Shown here: positions 1 to 4,515 of the stretch, in pieces
Position numbering within the stretch: the first letter of the stretch is position 1
Layout of the letters: each line of letters starts with the position of its first letter
From: an uncultured Oscillospiraceae bacterium
GTDB lineage: Bacteria > Bacillota > Clostridia > Oscillospirales > Oscillospiraceae
DNA length: 5,317 bases
Assembly (NCBI GenBank): GCA_900758315.1
Contig: CAAERF010000447.1
Span: 1 to 5,317, forward strand
Direction of reading: 5' to 3'
Made by a program: the position numbers and the translations under genes
Notes under the pieces: model-generated
Told to the model about the DNA's origin: nothing
The model's database searches: none
What the model saw: only the letters and a program-made list of their open reading frames with translations

Positions 1-68
1 ACTGTGCCAACCACATGAGCCTGAACCAAGCCCGCGAGGCATGGAAGAACGGGCAGAAGGTGGAGTGA
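1..68 (+). CDS. 3' end of an unidentified upstream gene (partial)
   Basis: The frame read from base 3 is open from the window edge to a TGA at 66-68 and gives a short hydrophilic tail ending in NGQKVE. Two things suggest a real gene end. The stop lies 5 bases before the ATG of the next gene, and the ribosome site for that gene (57-65) sits inside these last codons, the usual layout of coupled phage genes. Only about 21 residues are visible, too few to assign a family. By position it could be a terminase, portal or accessory gene of the packaging module, but nothing in the residues shows this. Confidence 0.5.
   Translation, partial: CANHMSLNQAREAWKNGQKVE
57..65 (+). promoter_or_regulatory. 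Ribosome binding site that decides the yjcQ-like start
   Basis: AAGGTGGAG lies 8 bases upstream of the ATG at 74. The alternative in-frame ATG at 41 has only a weak purine patch in front of it. Start 74 also gives the N-terminus expected for YjcQ-family proteins (MYNF.AIYRIL). Confidence 0.6.
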
Positions 69-73
69 TTGCA

Positions 74-325
74 ATGTATAACTTCATTGCAATCTACCGC
101 ATCCTGAGTTATCTGGAACAGGCGCTGGACTATGACGAACCTGATATGTCGCAGATTTCATCAAGCGCTCTGGGGCTGTCGGCCAACAGATGGCTTGCGC
201 TCCTGCGGTTGCTGGAGGATGCCGGATATATCGAGGTCTTCGGCCACGGAACGAGGATAACCCTTCGTGGACTGGAGTATCTACAACAGAATAGCCTGAT
301 GCAGCGAGCCGTAAGCCTCATGTGA
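74..325 (+). CDS. YjcQ-family winged-helix protein, small
   Basis: This 83-residue protein resembles the YjcQ family (named after Bacillus subtilis YjcQ), a small winged helix-turn-helix fold common in phages and prophages of Firmicutes. Recognisable parts are the N-terminal helix (IYRILSYLEQALDYDEPDM, 7-25), the middle segment with the helix-turn-helix (SSALGLSANRWLALLRLLED, 30-49), and the end (RITLRGLEYLQQNSLMQRA, 61-79), which closely matches the family ending. The stretch between GYIEV and RITL is very short, so the wing looks trimmed compared with members I recall of about 90-100 residues. The molecular role of the family is not settled; a DNA-binding or regulatory function is inferred from the fold. 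It directly precedes an antirepressor, which fits a regulatory cassette. An upstream in-frame ATG at 41 would add 11 residues but lacks a good ribosome site. The stop codon lies within a terminator hairpin. Confidence 0.8.
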   Translation: MYNFIAIYRILSYLEQALDYDEPDMSQISSSALGLSANRWLALLRLLEDAGYIEVFGHGTRITLRGLEYLQQNSLMQRAVSLM

Positions 326-339
326 GGTTTGCGGCTTTT
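308..339 (+). terminator. Intrinsic terminator overlapping the end of the yjcQ-like gene
   Basis: Bases 308-319 (GCCGTAAGCCTC) pair with 324-335 (GAGGTTTGCGGC) over 12 base pairs, two of them G-U, around the loop ATGT (320-323). TTTT follows at 336-339, then C and further T-rich sequence. The stop codon TGA (323-325) lies at the loop and start of the 3' arm, so the last five sense codons of the gene supply the 5' arm. A ribosome finishing the gene would cover this arm, which could make termination depend on translation. Confidence 0.8.
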
Positions 340-348
340 CTGCTGTGT

Positions 349-381
349 AAGAGCGACGGGAAACCACCGCTCTTTTTCTTT
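349..381 (+). terminator. Second, tandem intrinsic terminator
   Basis: AAGAGCG (349-355) pairs perfectly with CGCTCTT (368-374). Inside, a small 2x2 internal loop (AC/AC) and two G-C pairs close a GAAA tetraloop (360-363). T-rich sequence follows (373-377, then C and TTT at 379-381). It starts 9 bases after the T-run of the previous terminator, so the two act in series on rightward transcription out of the yjcQ-like gene. Confidence 0.7.
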
Positions 382-421
382 GCCCGAATTTCCCATCTCA
401 AAAACGGAACGGAGAAAGAGC

Positions 422-1183
422 ATGAACAAGGTTACGATTTACAGATATGACGAAAACAAACCCGTGCGCACCCTGAACCTGAACGGCGAACCGTGGTTCG
501 TTCTGCGGGATGTGTGCGAAGTCTTAGGGCTGGGCAACAGCCGCATGGTTGCGGACCGTCTGGACGAGGATGAGAAGGGGGTAAGTCAGATTGACACCCT
601 TGGCGGCGTGCAGAATGCCACCATCATCAGCGAGTCCGGCCTGTACAACGTCATCCTGCGCAGCGATAAGCCGGAGGCCATACCCTTCCGCAAGTGGGTC
701 ACGGCCGTGGTGCTGCCCAGCATCCGCAAGAACGGCGGCTACATTGCCGGGCAGGAGGAGCTTTCCCCACAGGAGCTTATGGCAAAGGCCCTGCTGGTCG
801 CGCAGAAGACCCTGACTGACCGCGATGCTCGCATCAAGGAGCTGACGGCGCAGAACCAGATCATGCAGCCGAAGGCTGAGTATTTTGACGAGCTGGTGGC
901 CCGGAACCTGCTGACCAACTTCCGCGAAACCGCCAAGGAGCTGGGCATCAAGGAGAAGGACTTCATCGGCTGGCTGCTCGACCATAAGTACGTCTACCGT
1001 GACCAGAAGAACAAGCTGATGCCGTATGCGGCAAAGAACAACGGCCTGTTCGAGGTGAAAGAGGGCAAGGGCCGGCACAACGACTGGGCCGGAACCCAGA
1101 CGCTCATCACCCCGAAGGGCCGGGAAACCTTTCGCCTACTGTGTAAGGAACCGCCTGTTTTACCGCAGTTCACCGCATTGTAA
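422..1183 (+). CDS. Phage antirepressor, Bro-N and KilAC domains
   Basis: This 253-residue protein has the full two-domain architecture of phage antirepressors. Residues about 5-105 form a Bro-N domain, with hallmarks PWFVLRDVCEVLGL (24-37), ISESGLYNVILRS (69-81) and the ending FRKWVTAVVLPSIRKNGGY (89-107). A hydrophilic, probably coiled-coil linker (111-150) leads to a KilAC domain (about 150-240) with FRETAKELGIKEKDFIGWLL (167-186) and TLITPKGRETF (227-237). Family members help a prophage leave lysogeny or modulate phage gene expression, Bro-N being the DNA-binding part. The ATG at 422 is preferred because GGAG at 411-414 is 7 bases upstream; the frame is open further up, but that part overlaps the terminators and looks non-coding. 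Length is normal and the gene looks intact. Its place between tandem terminators and a long non-coding gap, ahead of head genes, is unusual, since such genes usually sit in early or lysogeny modules. No convincing promoter is visible between 382 and 421. Confidence 0.93.
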   Translation: MNKVTIYRYDENKPVRTLNLNGEPWFVLRDVCEVLGLGNSRMVADRLDEDEKGVSQIDTLGGVQNATIISESGLYNVILRSDKPEAIPFRKWVTAVVLPSIRKNGGYIAGQEELSPQELMAKALLVAQKTLTDRDARIKELTAQNQIMQPKAEYFDELVARNLLTNFRETAKELGIKEKDFIGWLLDHKYVYRDQKNKLMPYAAKNNGLFEVKEGKGRHNDWAGTQTLITPKGRETFRLLCKEPPVLPQFTAL

Positions 1184-1209
1184 ACCGACATCAGGGCGAT
1201 TGTAAACCG
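1177..1209 (+). repeat. Direct repeat ATTGTAAACCG, two copies 22 bp apart
   Basis: ATTGTAAACCG occurs at 1177-1187 and again, identical, at 1199-1209. The first copy spans the antirepressor stop codon (TAA at 1181-1183). A 22-bp period, about two helical turns, is typical of paired protein-binding sites, but duplication by replication slippage would look the same. A related AACCG core recurs at 1384-1410. Confidence 0.6.
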
Positions 1210-1272
1210 GAAAGGAGCCGCTTTTCCACCGCAATCACCGAAATGGTCGGAAAACGCAAAGCCCAGAATTGG

Positions 1273-1332
1273 CTGTTTTTGGGATATATCCACCTGTTTT
1301 TGGATAAATATTCAAAAATGGCTGAAAACAGG
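1273..1332. repeat. CTGTTTT direct and inverted repeat cluster around a palindrome
   Basis: CTGTTTTTGG occurs at 1273-1282 and 1294-1303, starting 21 bases apart. A perfect 10-bp palindrome, GGATATATCC (1282-1291), lies between them. The inverted form AAAACAGG at 1325-1332 matches CCTGTTTT at 1293-1300 exactly and could pair with it in RNA. The arrangement looks like an operator cluster or a folded leader. No binding protein can be named from the sequence. Confidence 0.45.
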
Positions 1333-1344
1333 CCAAAATCCGCA

Positions 1345-1377
1345 GGAACGTCCACCGGACAATCCGGCGGAGCGTCC
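1345..1377 (+). other. Long imperfect hairpin, no T-run
   Basis: The arms GGA-CG-TCC-CCGGA and TCCGG-GGA-CG-TCC give 13 base pairs around a CAA loop (1360-1362), interrupted by one A-C mismatch (1354/1368) and single bulged bases at 1348 and 1372. No run of T follows, so it is not an intrinsic terminator. It could be a folded element in a leader or small RNA, or a protein-binding site. Confidence 0.5.
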
Positions 1378-1383
1378 GACTAT

Positions 1384-1410
1384 AACCGTACCTTACCCAA
1401 CCAAACCGTA
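1384..1410 (+). repeat. Direct repeat AACCGTA, two copies 20 bp apart
   Basis: AACCGTA is present at 1384-1390 and 1404-1410, each followed by similar bases (CCTT and ACCT). The AACCG core is shared with the ATTGTAAACCG pair at 1177-1209, giving four same-direction copies in about 230 bases. The motif is short, so chance cannot be excluded. Confidence 0.4.
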
Positions 1411-1480
1411 ACCTGTTGTCAAATTCTCACTTCGTTCAAATTTGCCAACGGTGCAGGCGCGGGGCCGAGCATCAGGCAGG

Positions 1481-1509
1481 GGCTTTTTGCAACTGCCGCA
1501 AATAAAGCC
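1481..1509 (+). other. Bulged hairpin in the gap
   Basis: GGCTTTTTGC (1481-1490) pairs with GCAA (1498-1501) and AAAGCC (1504-1509): ten base pairs with a two-base AT bulge (1502-1503) and the seven-base loop AACTGCC. An alternative pairing of GGCAG (1475-1479) with CTGCC (1493-1497) would break it, so two exclusive folds are possible. There is no T-run after it. Confidence 0.4.
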
Positions 1510-1618
1510 ATCCAGCGGCTTTCAATCCTCTGACACAAAATTATCCCACAAGCACATTTGGGACGTTTCCCGGCACTCATCAGAAGTTCTCAGAGGGCAT
1601 TAAGCCATAATCTCAACT

Positions 1619-1644
1619 GCGGCGGTGCAAATCGCCGCTTTTTT
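1619..1644 (+). terminator. Strong intrinsic terminator just upstream of the head genes
   Basis: GCGGCGGT (1619-1626) pairs with ATCGCCGC (1631-1638) over 8 base pairs, one of them G-U, closed by a GCAA tetraloop of the stable GNRA class. Six T follow at 1639-1644. It lies 16 bases before the ribosome site of the minor head gene. It would end transcription coming from the antirepressor or the gap and must be bypassed if the head genes are read from upstream. Confidence 0.85.
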
Positions 1645-1660
1645 GCTGTTCAGAACCAGA

Positions 1661-1668
1661 AAAGGAGG
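1661..1668 (+). promoter_or_regulatory. Ribosome binding site supporting a GTG start
   Basis: AAAGGAGG lies 8 bases upstream of GTG at 1677 and fixes this rare start. The site and its flanks (1660-1670) are also complementary to the 3' arm of the preceding terminator: CTTTT at 1638-1642 with AAAAG at 1660-1664, and CGCC at 1633-1636 with GGCG at 1667-1670. Confidence 0.75.
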
Positions 1669-1676
1669 CGAAAACA

Positions 1677-2591
1677 GTGAATGATACCGTCCACGGACAC
1701 ATGGTACAAGACCTGCTCCGCCACCGCTTCGGCAGTCACGATAACCTGATATGCAAATATTCACAAAAGTACCCCGTTCAGGCGGAACGCGAGTTCCAGC
1801 GGCTCACCAATGCCTACATCCGTATCTTGAACGAACTGCTGAAGGAGTATCTGCCGGAGATCAGGGACGCGGCCCGCGCAGAGCGTGAAGCTGGTCAGCG
1901 CCATGATGACGCTTCAGACCTGATTGCAAAGGTCAAAACGGTTTTCTCCAAGATGACCGTGGAGCTGGAGCGGCGCACCTCTATGTTTGGCCTGCGCAGC
2001 AAGATCGAGTCTATGGCAAAGCTCACGCGGAAGTTGAGCATCCGGGAGTGGAAGAAAGCCGTCAAGTCCACGCTGGGCATCGACCTGATGGATGACTACT
2101 ACACCGGCGAGCTGTACAGAACGATGATGGAACGCTGGGTCGAGGATAACGTGGCGCTCATCAAGACCATCCCGCAGGAAAGTCTGGGGCGTATGCGCCA
2201 GATCGTGCTGGAGGGCTATCGGAACGGCGAAACCACGACGGCCATCGTCAAGCAGATTCAGCGGACGTACAGCGTAGACCGGCGGCACGCCCAACTGCTT
2301 GCCCGCGACCAGATCGCCAAGCTGAACGGTGACATCACCCAGCAGCAACAGCAGGACGCAGGCGTGGTGGAGTACGTCTGGTCAACCTCTGGCGATAGCC
2401 GCGTCCGCCCAAGCCATGCTGCGCTGAACCACAAGCGGTTCCGCTGGGATGACCCTCCGGTGGTCGATGAAAAGACCGGGCGGCGCTGTCACCCCGGCAA
2501 AGACTACCAGTGCCGCTGCTGCGCACTGCCGGTCTTCAACATCAAAACCGTTGACCTGCCGGTCACGAAAGGGGGCGATGGCCGTGGATGA
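1677..2591 (+). CDS. Phage minor head protein, SPP1 gp7 / Mu F-like
   Basis: This 304-residue protein belongs to the phage head morphogenesis family (Phage_Mu_F / SPP1 gp7). These minor head proteins associate with the portal and procapsid and are thought to help assembly or DNA entry. The first 160 residues are helical and charged, with no clear motif. The family domain lies at about 170-290: a helical part (YRNGETTTAIVKQIQ, 181-195, and RRHAQLLARDQIAKLN, 202-217), then W-S-T-S-G-D-S-R-V-R-P-S-H (235-247; D240, R242, H247), paired prolines 260-261, and the ending HPGKDYQCRC (272-281). Cysteines 271, 279, 281 and 282 with H247 and H272 form a cluster that may bind metal; this is inference. 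Translation starts at GTG; the next ATG (1681) is out of frame. Length is near the family norm. It opens the head operon, and the protease/scaffold gene begins 37 bases after its stop. Confidence 0.9.
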   Translation: MNDTVHGHMVQDLLRHRFGSHDNLICKYSQKYPVQAEREFQRLTNAYIRILNELLKEYLPEIRDAARAEREAGQRHDDASDLIAKVKTVFSKMTVELERRTSMFGLRSKIESMAKLTRKLSIREWKKAVKSTLGIDLMDDYYTGELYRTMMERWVEDNVALIKTIPQESLGRMRQIVLEGYRNGETTTAIVKQIQRTYSVDRRHAQLLARDQIAKLNGDITQQQQQDAGVVEYVWSTSGDSRVRPSHAALNHKRFRWDDPPVVDEKTGRRCHPGKDYQCRCCALPVFNIKTVDLPVTKGGDGRG

Positions 2592-2613
2592 AACCATCCT
2601 GTAAGACCTGAGA

Positions 2614-2619
2614 GGGGAG
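2614..2619 (+). promoter_or_regulatory. Ribosome binding site deciding the protease/scaffold start
   Basis: GGGGAG lies 9 bases before ATG at 2629. An in-frame TTG at 2620 directly abuts the site and cannot use it, so 2629 is chosen. Confidence 0.6.
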
Positions 2620-2628
2620 TTGTTCAAT

Positions 2629-3960
2629 ATGGAAAACGATATGAAGGTTCAGCGCTTTGACAGCCTGCCGCTGGATGCTACCTATTTCACAGATGAGGGC
2701 TACCTTGTAGACCACCCCATCGTGACATCGGTGGGCATTTTTGTTTATCACAACCCGGACGGTTCCGAGCGCCGGGAGCTGCGGTTGCCTGAAGAAGTCT
2801 TTGCTGAAAAGAGCCTTGCGTCCTACAAGGGGAAGCCCATCATCGTAACGCATGATGCTCGCTACGTTGACACAGACAACGTGAAAGAGGAGAGCATCGG
2901 CACGATTTTGTCGGAGGGCTACCGGGACGGCGATGATGTCCGTGCAGAAATCATCATCCACGACACCGACAGCCTGAAAAAGTACAAAATGCGTGAGCTG
3001 TCCTGCGGCTACAACCTGCGTCTGGACGAAACGCCCGGTGTCTGGGAGGGGCAACCCTATGATGCCATTCAGCGGGACATCGAAATCAACCATCTTGCTC
3101 TTGTCGATAAGGCGAGAGCTGGTGAACAGGCCCGGCTCAACATTGATGGGCAGGGCCACGACTGCATGAAAGGAGAAAAACTGAACATGGAAAACACCAC
3201 CAAGAGAACTGATGGCGCTCCCACCCCGGAGGAGCTGGCCGCTGCTGTGGAGGCGTTCAAGAAACGCCGTGCAGAGCGTTCTGGTGCTGCGGCCGACGGC
3301 GGTATTACCGCAGAGCCGCCTGCGCAGACCGCCGGTGCTGCTGAAGGCGAACAGCCGGATGCAGTTCAGCAGGTCAAAGACCGCCGTGACCGCCGCGATT
3401 CTGAGGGCGACCCGGCAGATATGCCCGGCGCAATGGGCGTGATCGCGCAGCAGGACGAGGATATCGACACCCTGCTGGGAGTTATCGACGTTCTGAAAGC
3501 TGCTGGCACGACCACTGATGGCGCTGAGGGCGGCTGCGGCGGTACTCAGACCGATGGCGACGGCGAGGGCGCTGAAGGCAACGCTGATGAAAGCGGCGAC
3601 ACCGCACGGGATAAGAAAGACCGCGCAGATTCCGCCAATGACTTCCGTGAGCTGCTGCGCGTTGTCCGTGTCGGCGACCGCCTGAATATGGATGGTCTGG
3701 AGGCAATGAGCGTCAAGGATGCCAAGAAGGCCGTTCTGGGCAAGCTGAAGCCCACACTGCATCTGGATGGCAAGAGCGCTGCCTATGTCAACGCAGCGTT
3801 CGACATGGCCGTTTCCGAGATGAAGGAGCGCAAGGACACCAACTATCAGCGTTCCCAGATGATGCACGGCGATGGCAAGCCCCCTGTGAAGCAGACCAGC
3901 TCCGCTTCCGAGGCCCGCCAGCGCATGATCGACCGCAGAATGAAGAAGGAGGAAAAGTAA
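2629..3960 (+). CDS. DUF2213 prohead protease fused to capsid scaffold
   Basis: Residues about 8-172 of this 443-residue protein match the DUF2213 family found beside DUF2184 capsid genes in tailed phages. The domain resembles herpes/HK97-type prohead serine proteases. A His in THDARYV (H75) is followed by SIGTI, then a Ser in RELSCGY (S125) and the end segment IEINHLALVDKARAG (151-165), the same order as His, Ser and the ElSlV-like strand of those enzymes. H75 and S125 are my proposed catalytic residues. After residue 186 the protein changes character: a charged helix (PEELAAAVEAFKKRRAERSG, 200-219), a second charged segment (QQVKDRRDRRD, 247-257), an acidic Gly/Ala/Asp low-complexity stretch (292-336), and an ordered end with NMDGLEAMSVKDAKKAVL (353-370) and LDGKSAAYVNAAFDMA (379-394). 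This fits a scaffold that the protease removes on capsid maturation. An in-frame start with its own ribosome site lies at residue 187. The cement gene starts one base after the stop. Confidence 0.85.
   Translation: MENDMKVQRFDSLPLDATYFTDEGYLVDHPIVTSVGIFVYHNPDGSERRELRLPEEVFAEKSLASYKGKPIIVTHDARYVDTDNVKEESIGTILSEGYRDGDDVRAEIIIHDTDSLKKYKMRELSCGYNLRLDETPGVWEGQPYDAIQRDIEINHLALVDKARAGEQARLNIDGQGHDCMKGEKLNMENTTKRTDGAPTPEELAAAVEAFKKRRAERSGAAADGGITAEPPAQTAGAAEGEQPDAVQQVKDRRDRRDSEGDPADMPGAMGVIAQQDEDIDTLLGVIDVLKAAGTTTDGAEGGCGGTQTDGDGEGAEGNADESGDTARDKKDRADSANDFRELLRVVRVGDRLNMDGLEAMSVKDAKKAVLGKLKPTLHLDGKSAAYVNAAFDMAVSEMKERKDTNYQRSQMMHGDGKPPVKQTSSASEARQRMIDRRMKKEEK
3169..3175 (+). promoter_or_regulatory. 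Internal ribosome binding site inside the DUF2213 gene
   Basis: AAAGGAG lies inside the coding sequence, 11 bases upstream of an in-frame ATG at 3187. In protein it reads as the KGEK stretch just after the protease domain, exactly at the boundary with the scaffold region. Confidence 0.55.
3187..3960 (+). CDS. Probable nested scaffold protein (internal start, same frame)
   Basis: Starting at the internal ATG gives a 257-residue protein identical to residues 187-443 of the full-length product, without the protease domain. Its composition (charged helices, acidic low-complexity middle, conserved C-terminus) suits an internal scaffold that co-assembles with the capsid protein. The start is supported by AAAGGAG at 3169-3175 and by its position at the domain boundary. 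Its first bases (ATGGAAAAC) are identical to those of the full-length gene. Lambda C/Nu3 is the classic case of a scaffold made from an internal in-frame start in a protease gene. Alternatively this is only the scar of a fusion of two once separate genes, with no translation today. That the region is coded is sure; its separate expression is inference. Confidence 0.5.
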   Translation: MENTTKRTDGAPTPEELAAAVEAFKKRRAERSGAAADGGITAEPPAQTAGAAEGEQPDAVQQVKDRRDRRDSEGDPADMPGAMGVIAQQDEDIDTLLGVIDVLKAAGTTTDGAEGGCGGTQTDGDGEGAEGNADESGDTARDKKDRADSANDFRELLRVVRVGDRLNMDGLEAMSVKDAKKAVLGKLKPTLHLDGKSAAYVNAAFDMAVSEMKERKDTNYQRSQMMHGDGKPPVKQTSSASEARQRMIDRRMKKEEK

Positions 3961-3961
3961 G

Positions 3962-4495
3962 ATGGGCGTTCAGAAAACCTACAGCTATGCAACCAGCAAG
4001 GGTGTTGCAGGCGGCATCTACGATATGTTCCACTACCCGGTGGACTCCCGTTTCAACGAGGAGGCGACCGGCAAGCTGCATTTCGGTGTCGGCGTTGTCA
4101 CCGGCAAGGTTCTGGGCAGCGGCGTTGCGCTGCCGACCAGTGCAAGCACTGCTGATAACTTCGAGGGCGTTGTCATCAACGGCTTCGACCGCCAGCAGGA
4201 TTTGGAGGGTAAGCTCTACGTCCTGAACAACCAGACTGTTGGCGTTATGCGCCGTGGCCGCGTTTGGGTGCGTCTGGCAACCGGCGCTGCACCCACCTAT
4301 GGTGATGCCCTGCACATGATCGTGGAAGGCGATGAAGCAGGCTGCTTCGCAAAGGAGGGCGGCATCGCAATTCCCGGTCGCTTCATCGGTGCGGCCAGCA
4401 ATGGCGTTGCGCCGGTGGAGCTGTACGGCGTTCCTGCCGCAAGCGGCGCTGACGGTCACGCTGCATCCACCGACGATGCCAAGCCTGCTGTCTGA
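3962..4495 (+). CDS. Capsid cement/decoration protein
   Basis: This 177-residue protein resembles the structural cement proteins encoded between the DUF2213 protease/scaffold and the DUF2184 capsid gene in many Firmicutes phages. It is rich in Gly, Val and Ala with alternating beta strands and no membrane segment or signal. Typical parts are the N-terminal GVAGGIYDM (14-22) and FNEEATGKLHFGVGVVTG (31-48), FEGVVINGFDRQQDLEGKLY (67-86), VGVMRRGRVWV (93-103) and GDALHMIVEG (114-123), ending in IPGRFIGAASNG (137-148). The last 20 residues are a small-residue tail. Such proteins bind the outside of the shell and stabilise it after expansion. AAGGAGG at 3946-3952 inside the end of the preceding gene, 9 bases before the ATG, and a one-base gap to the previous stop indicate coupled translation. 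The family call rests on context and overall likeness. Confidence 0.75.
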   Translation: MGVQKTYSYATSKGVAGGIYDMFHYPVDSRFNEEATGKLHFGVGVVTGKVLGSGVALPTSASTADNFEGVVINGFDRQQDLEGKLYVLNNQTVGVMRRGRVWVRLATGAAPTYGDALHMIVEGDEAGCFAKEGGIAIPGRFIGAASNGVAPVELYGVPAASGADGHAASTDDAKPAV

Positions 4496-4515
4496 GAGAA
4501 GGAGGACAAAATCAG

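Larger units (their letters stand above)
1184..1676. other. Long non-coding, repeat- and hairpin-rich gap
   Basis: About 490 bases separate the antirepressor from the first head gene. A 96-codon open frame (1243-1533, +) has no placed ribosome site: the nearest, AAAGGAG at 1211-1217, is 25 bases away and has no start codon at a usable distance. Its translation shows no recognisable domain, so I do not call it a gene. The stretch holds several short repeats and hairpins, listed separately, an AT-rich patch at about 1275-1330, and a strong terminator at its right end. A weak promoter-like pair (TTGGGA at 1279-1284, GATAAA at 1303-1308, 18-base spacer) lies in the AT-rich patch but is not convincing. 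The region could be an operator or leader, a small RNA gene ending at the terminator, or the relic of a lost gene. Confidence 0.6.

Noticed and set aside
329..421. Upstream extension of the antirepressor reading frame
   Set aside because: It would start within terminator sequence without a ribosome site. ATG 422 has GGAG at the right distance and begins the family-like sequence.
524..1078. 184-codon - strand frame opposite the antirepressor
   Set aside because: It is a shadow of a gene with clear Bro-N and KilAC domains; its low-information Leu/Val/Gln-rich translation is typical of antisense reading.
1279..1308. Promoter-like TTGGGA and GATAAA pair
   Set aside because: Each box matches the consensus at only four of six positions. 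It is kept as a remark in the gap entry, not as a promoter call.
1420..1444. CAAATT / AATTTG inverted repeat with a 13-base loop
   Set aside because: A 6-bp AT-rich stem with a long loop is too weak to claim, and no T-run follows.
1243..1533. 96-codon open frame on the + strand in the gap
   Set aside because: There is no ribosome site at a usable distance from its ATG, no recognisable domain, and the frame runs through several hairpins and repeats. It might be a gene relic, but I cannot support it as a gene.
1544..1563. TCCCA / TGGGA inverted repeat
   Set aside because: Five base pairs with a 10-base loop are expected by chance in a region of this size.
2578..2604. Eight-codon mini-frame (MAVDETIL) overlapping the end of the minor head gene
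   Set aside because: The purine run before it is only 2 bases from the ATG, too close to serve as a ribosome site, and a peptide this short cannot be judged.
2563..3867. 434-codon open frame on the - strand opposite the DUF2213 gene
   Set aside because: It is an antisense shadow produced by the codon bias of the protease/scaffold gene. It has no family likeness and lies opposite a clearly conserved protein.
3788..4459. 223-codon - strand frame opposite the scaffold end and cement gene
   Set aside because: It crosses two coupled + strand genes and has no domain features, so it is an antisense shadow.
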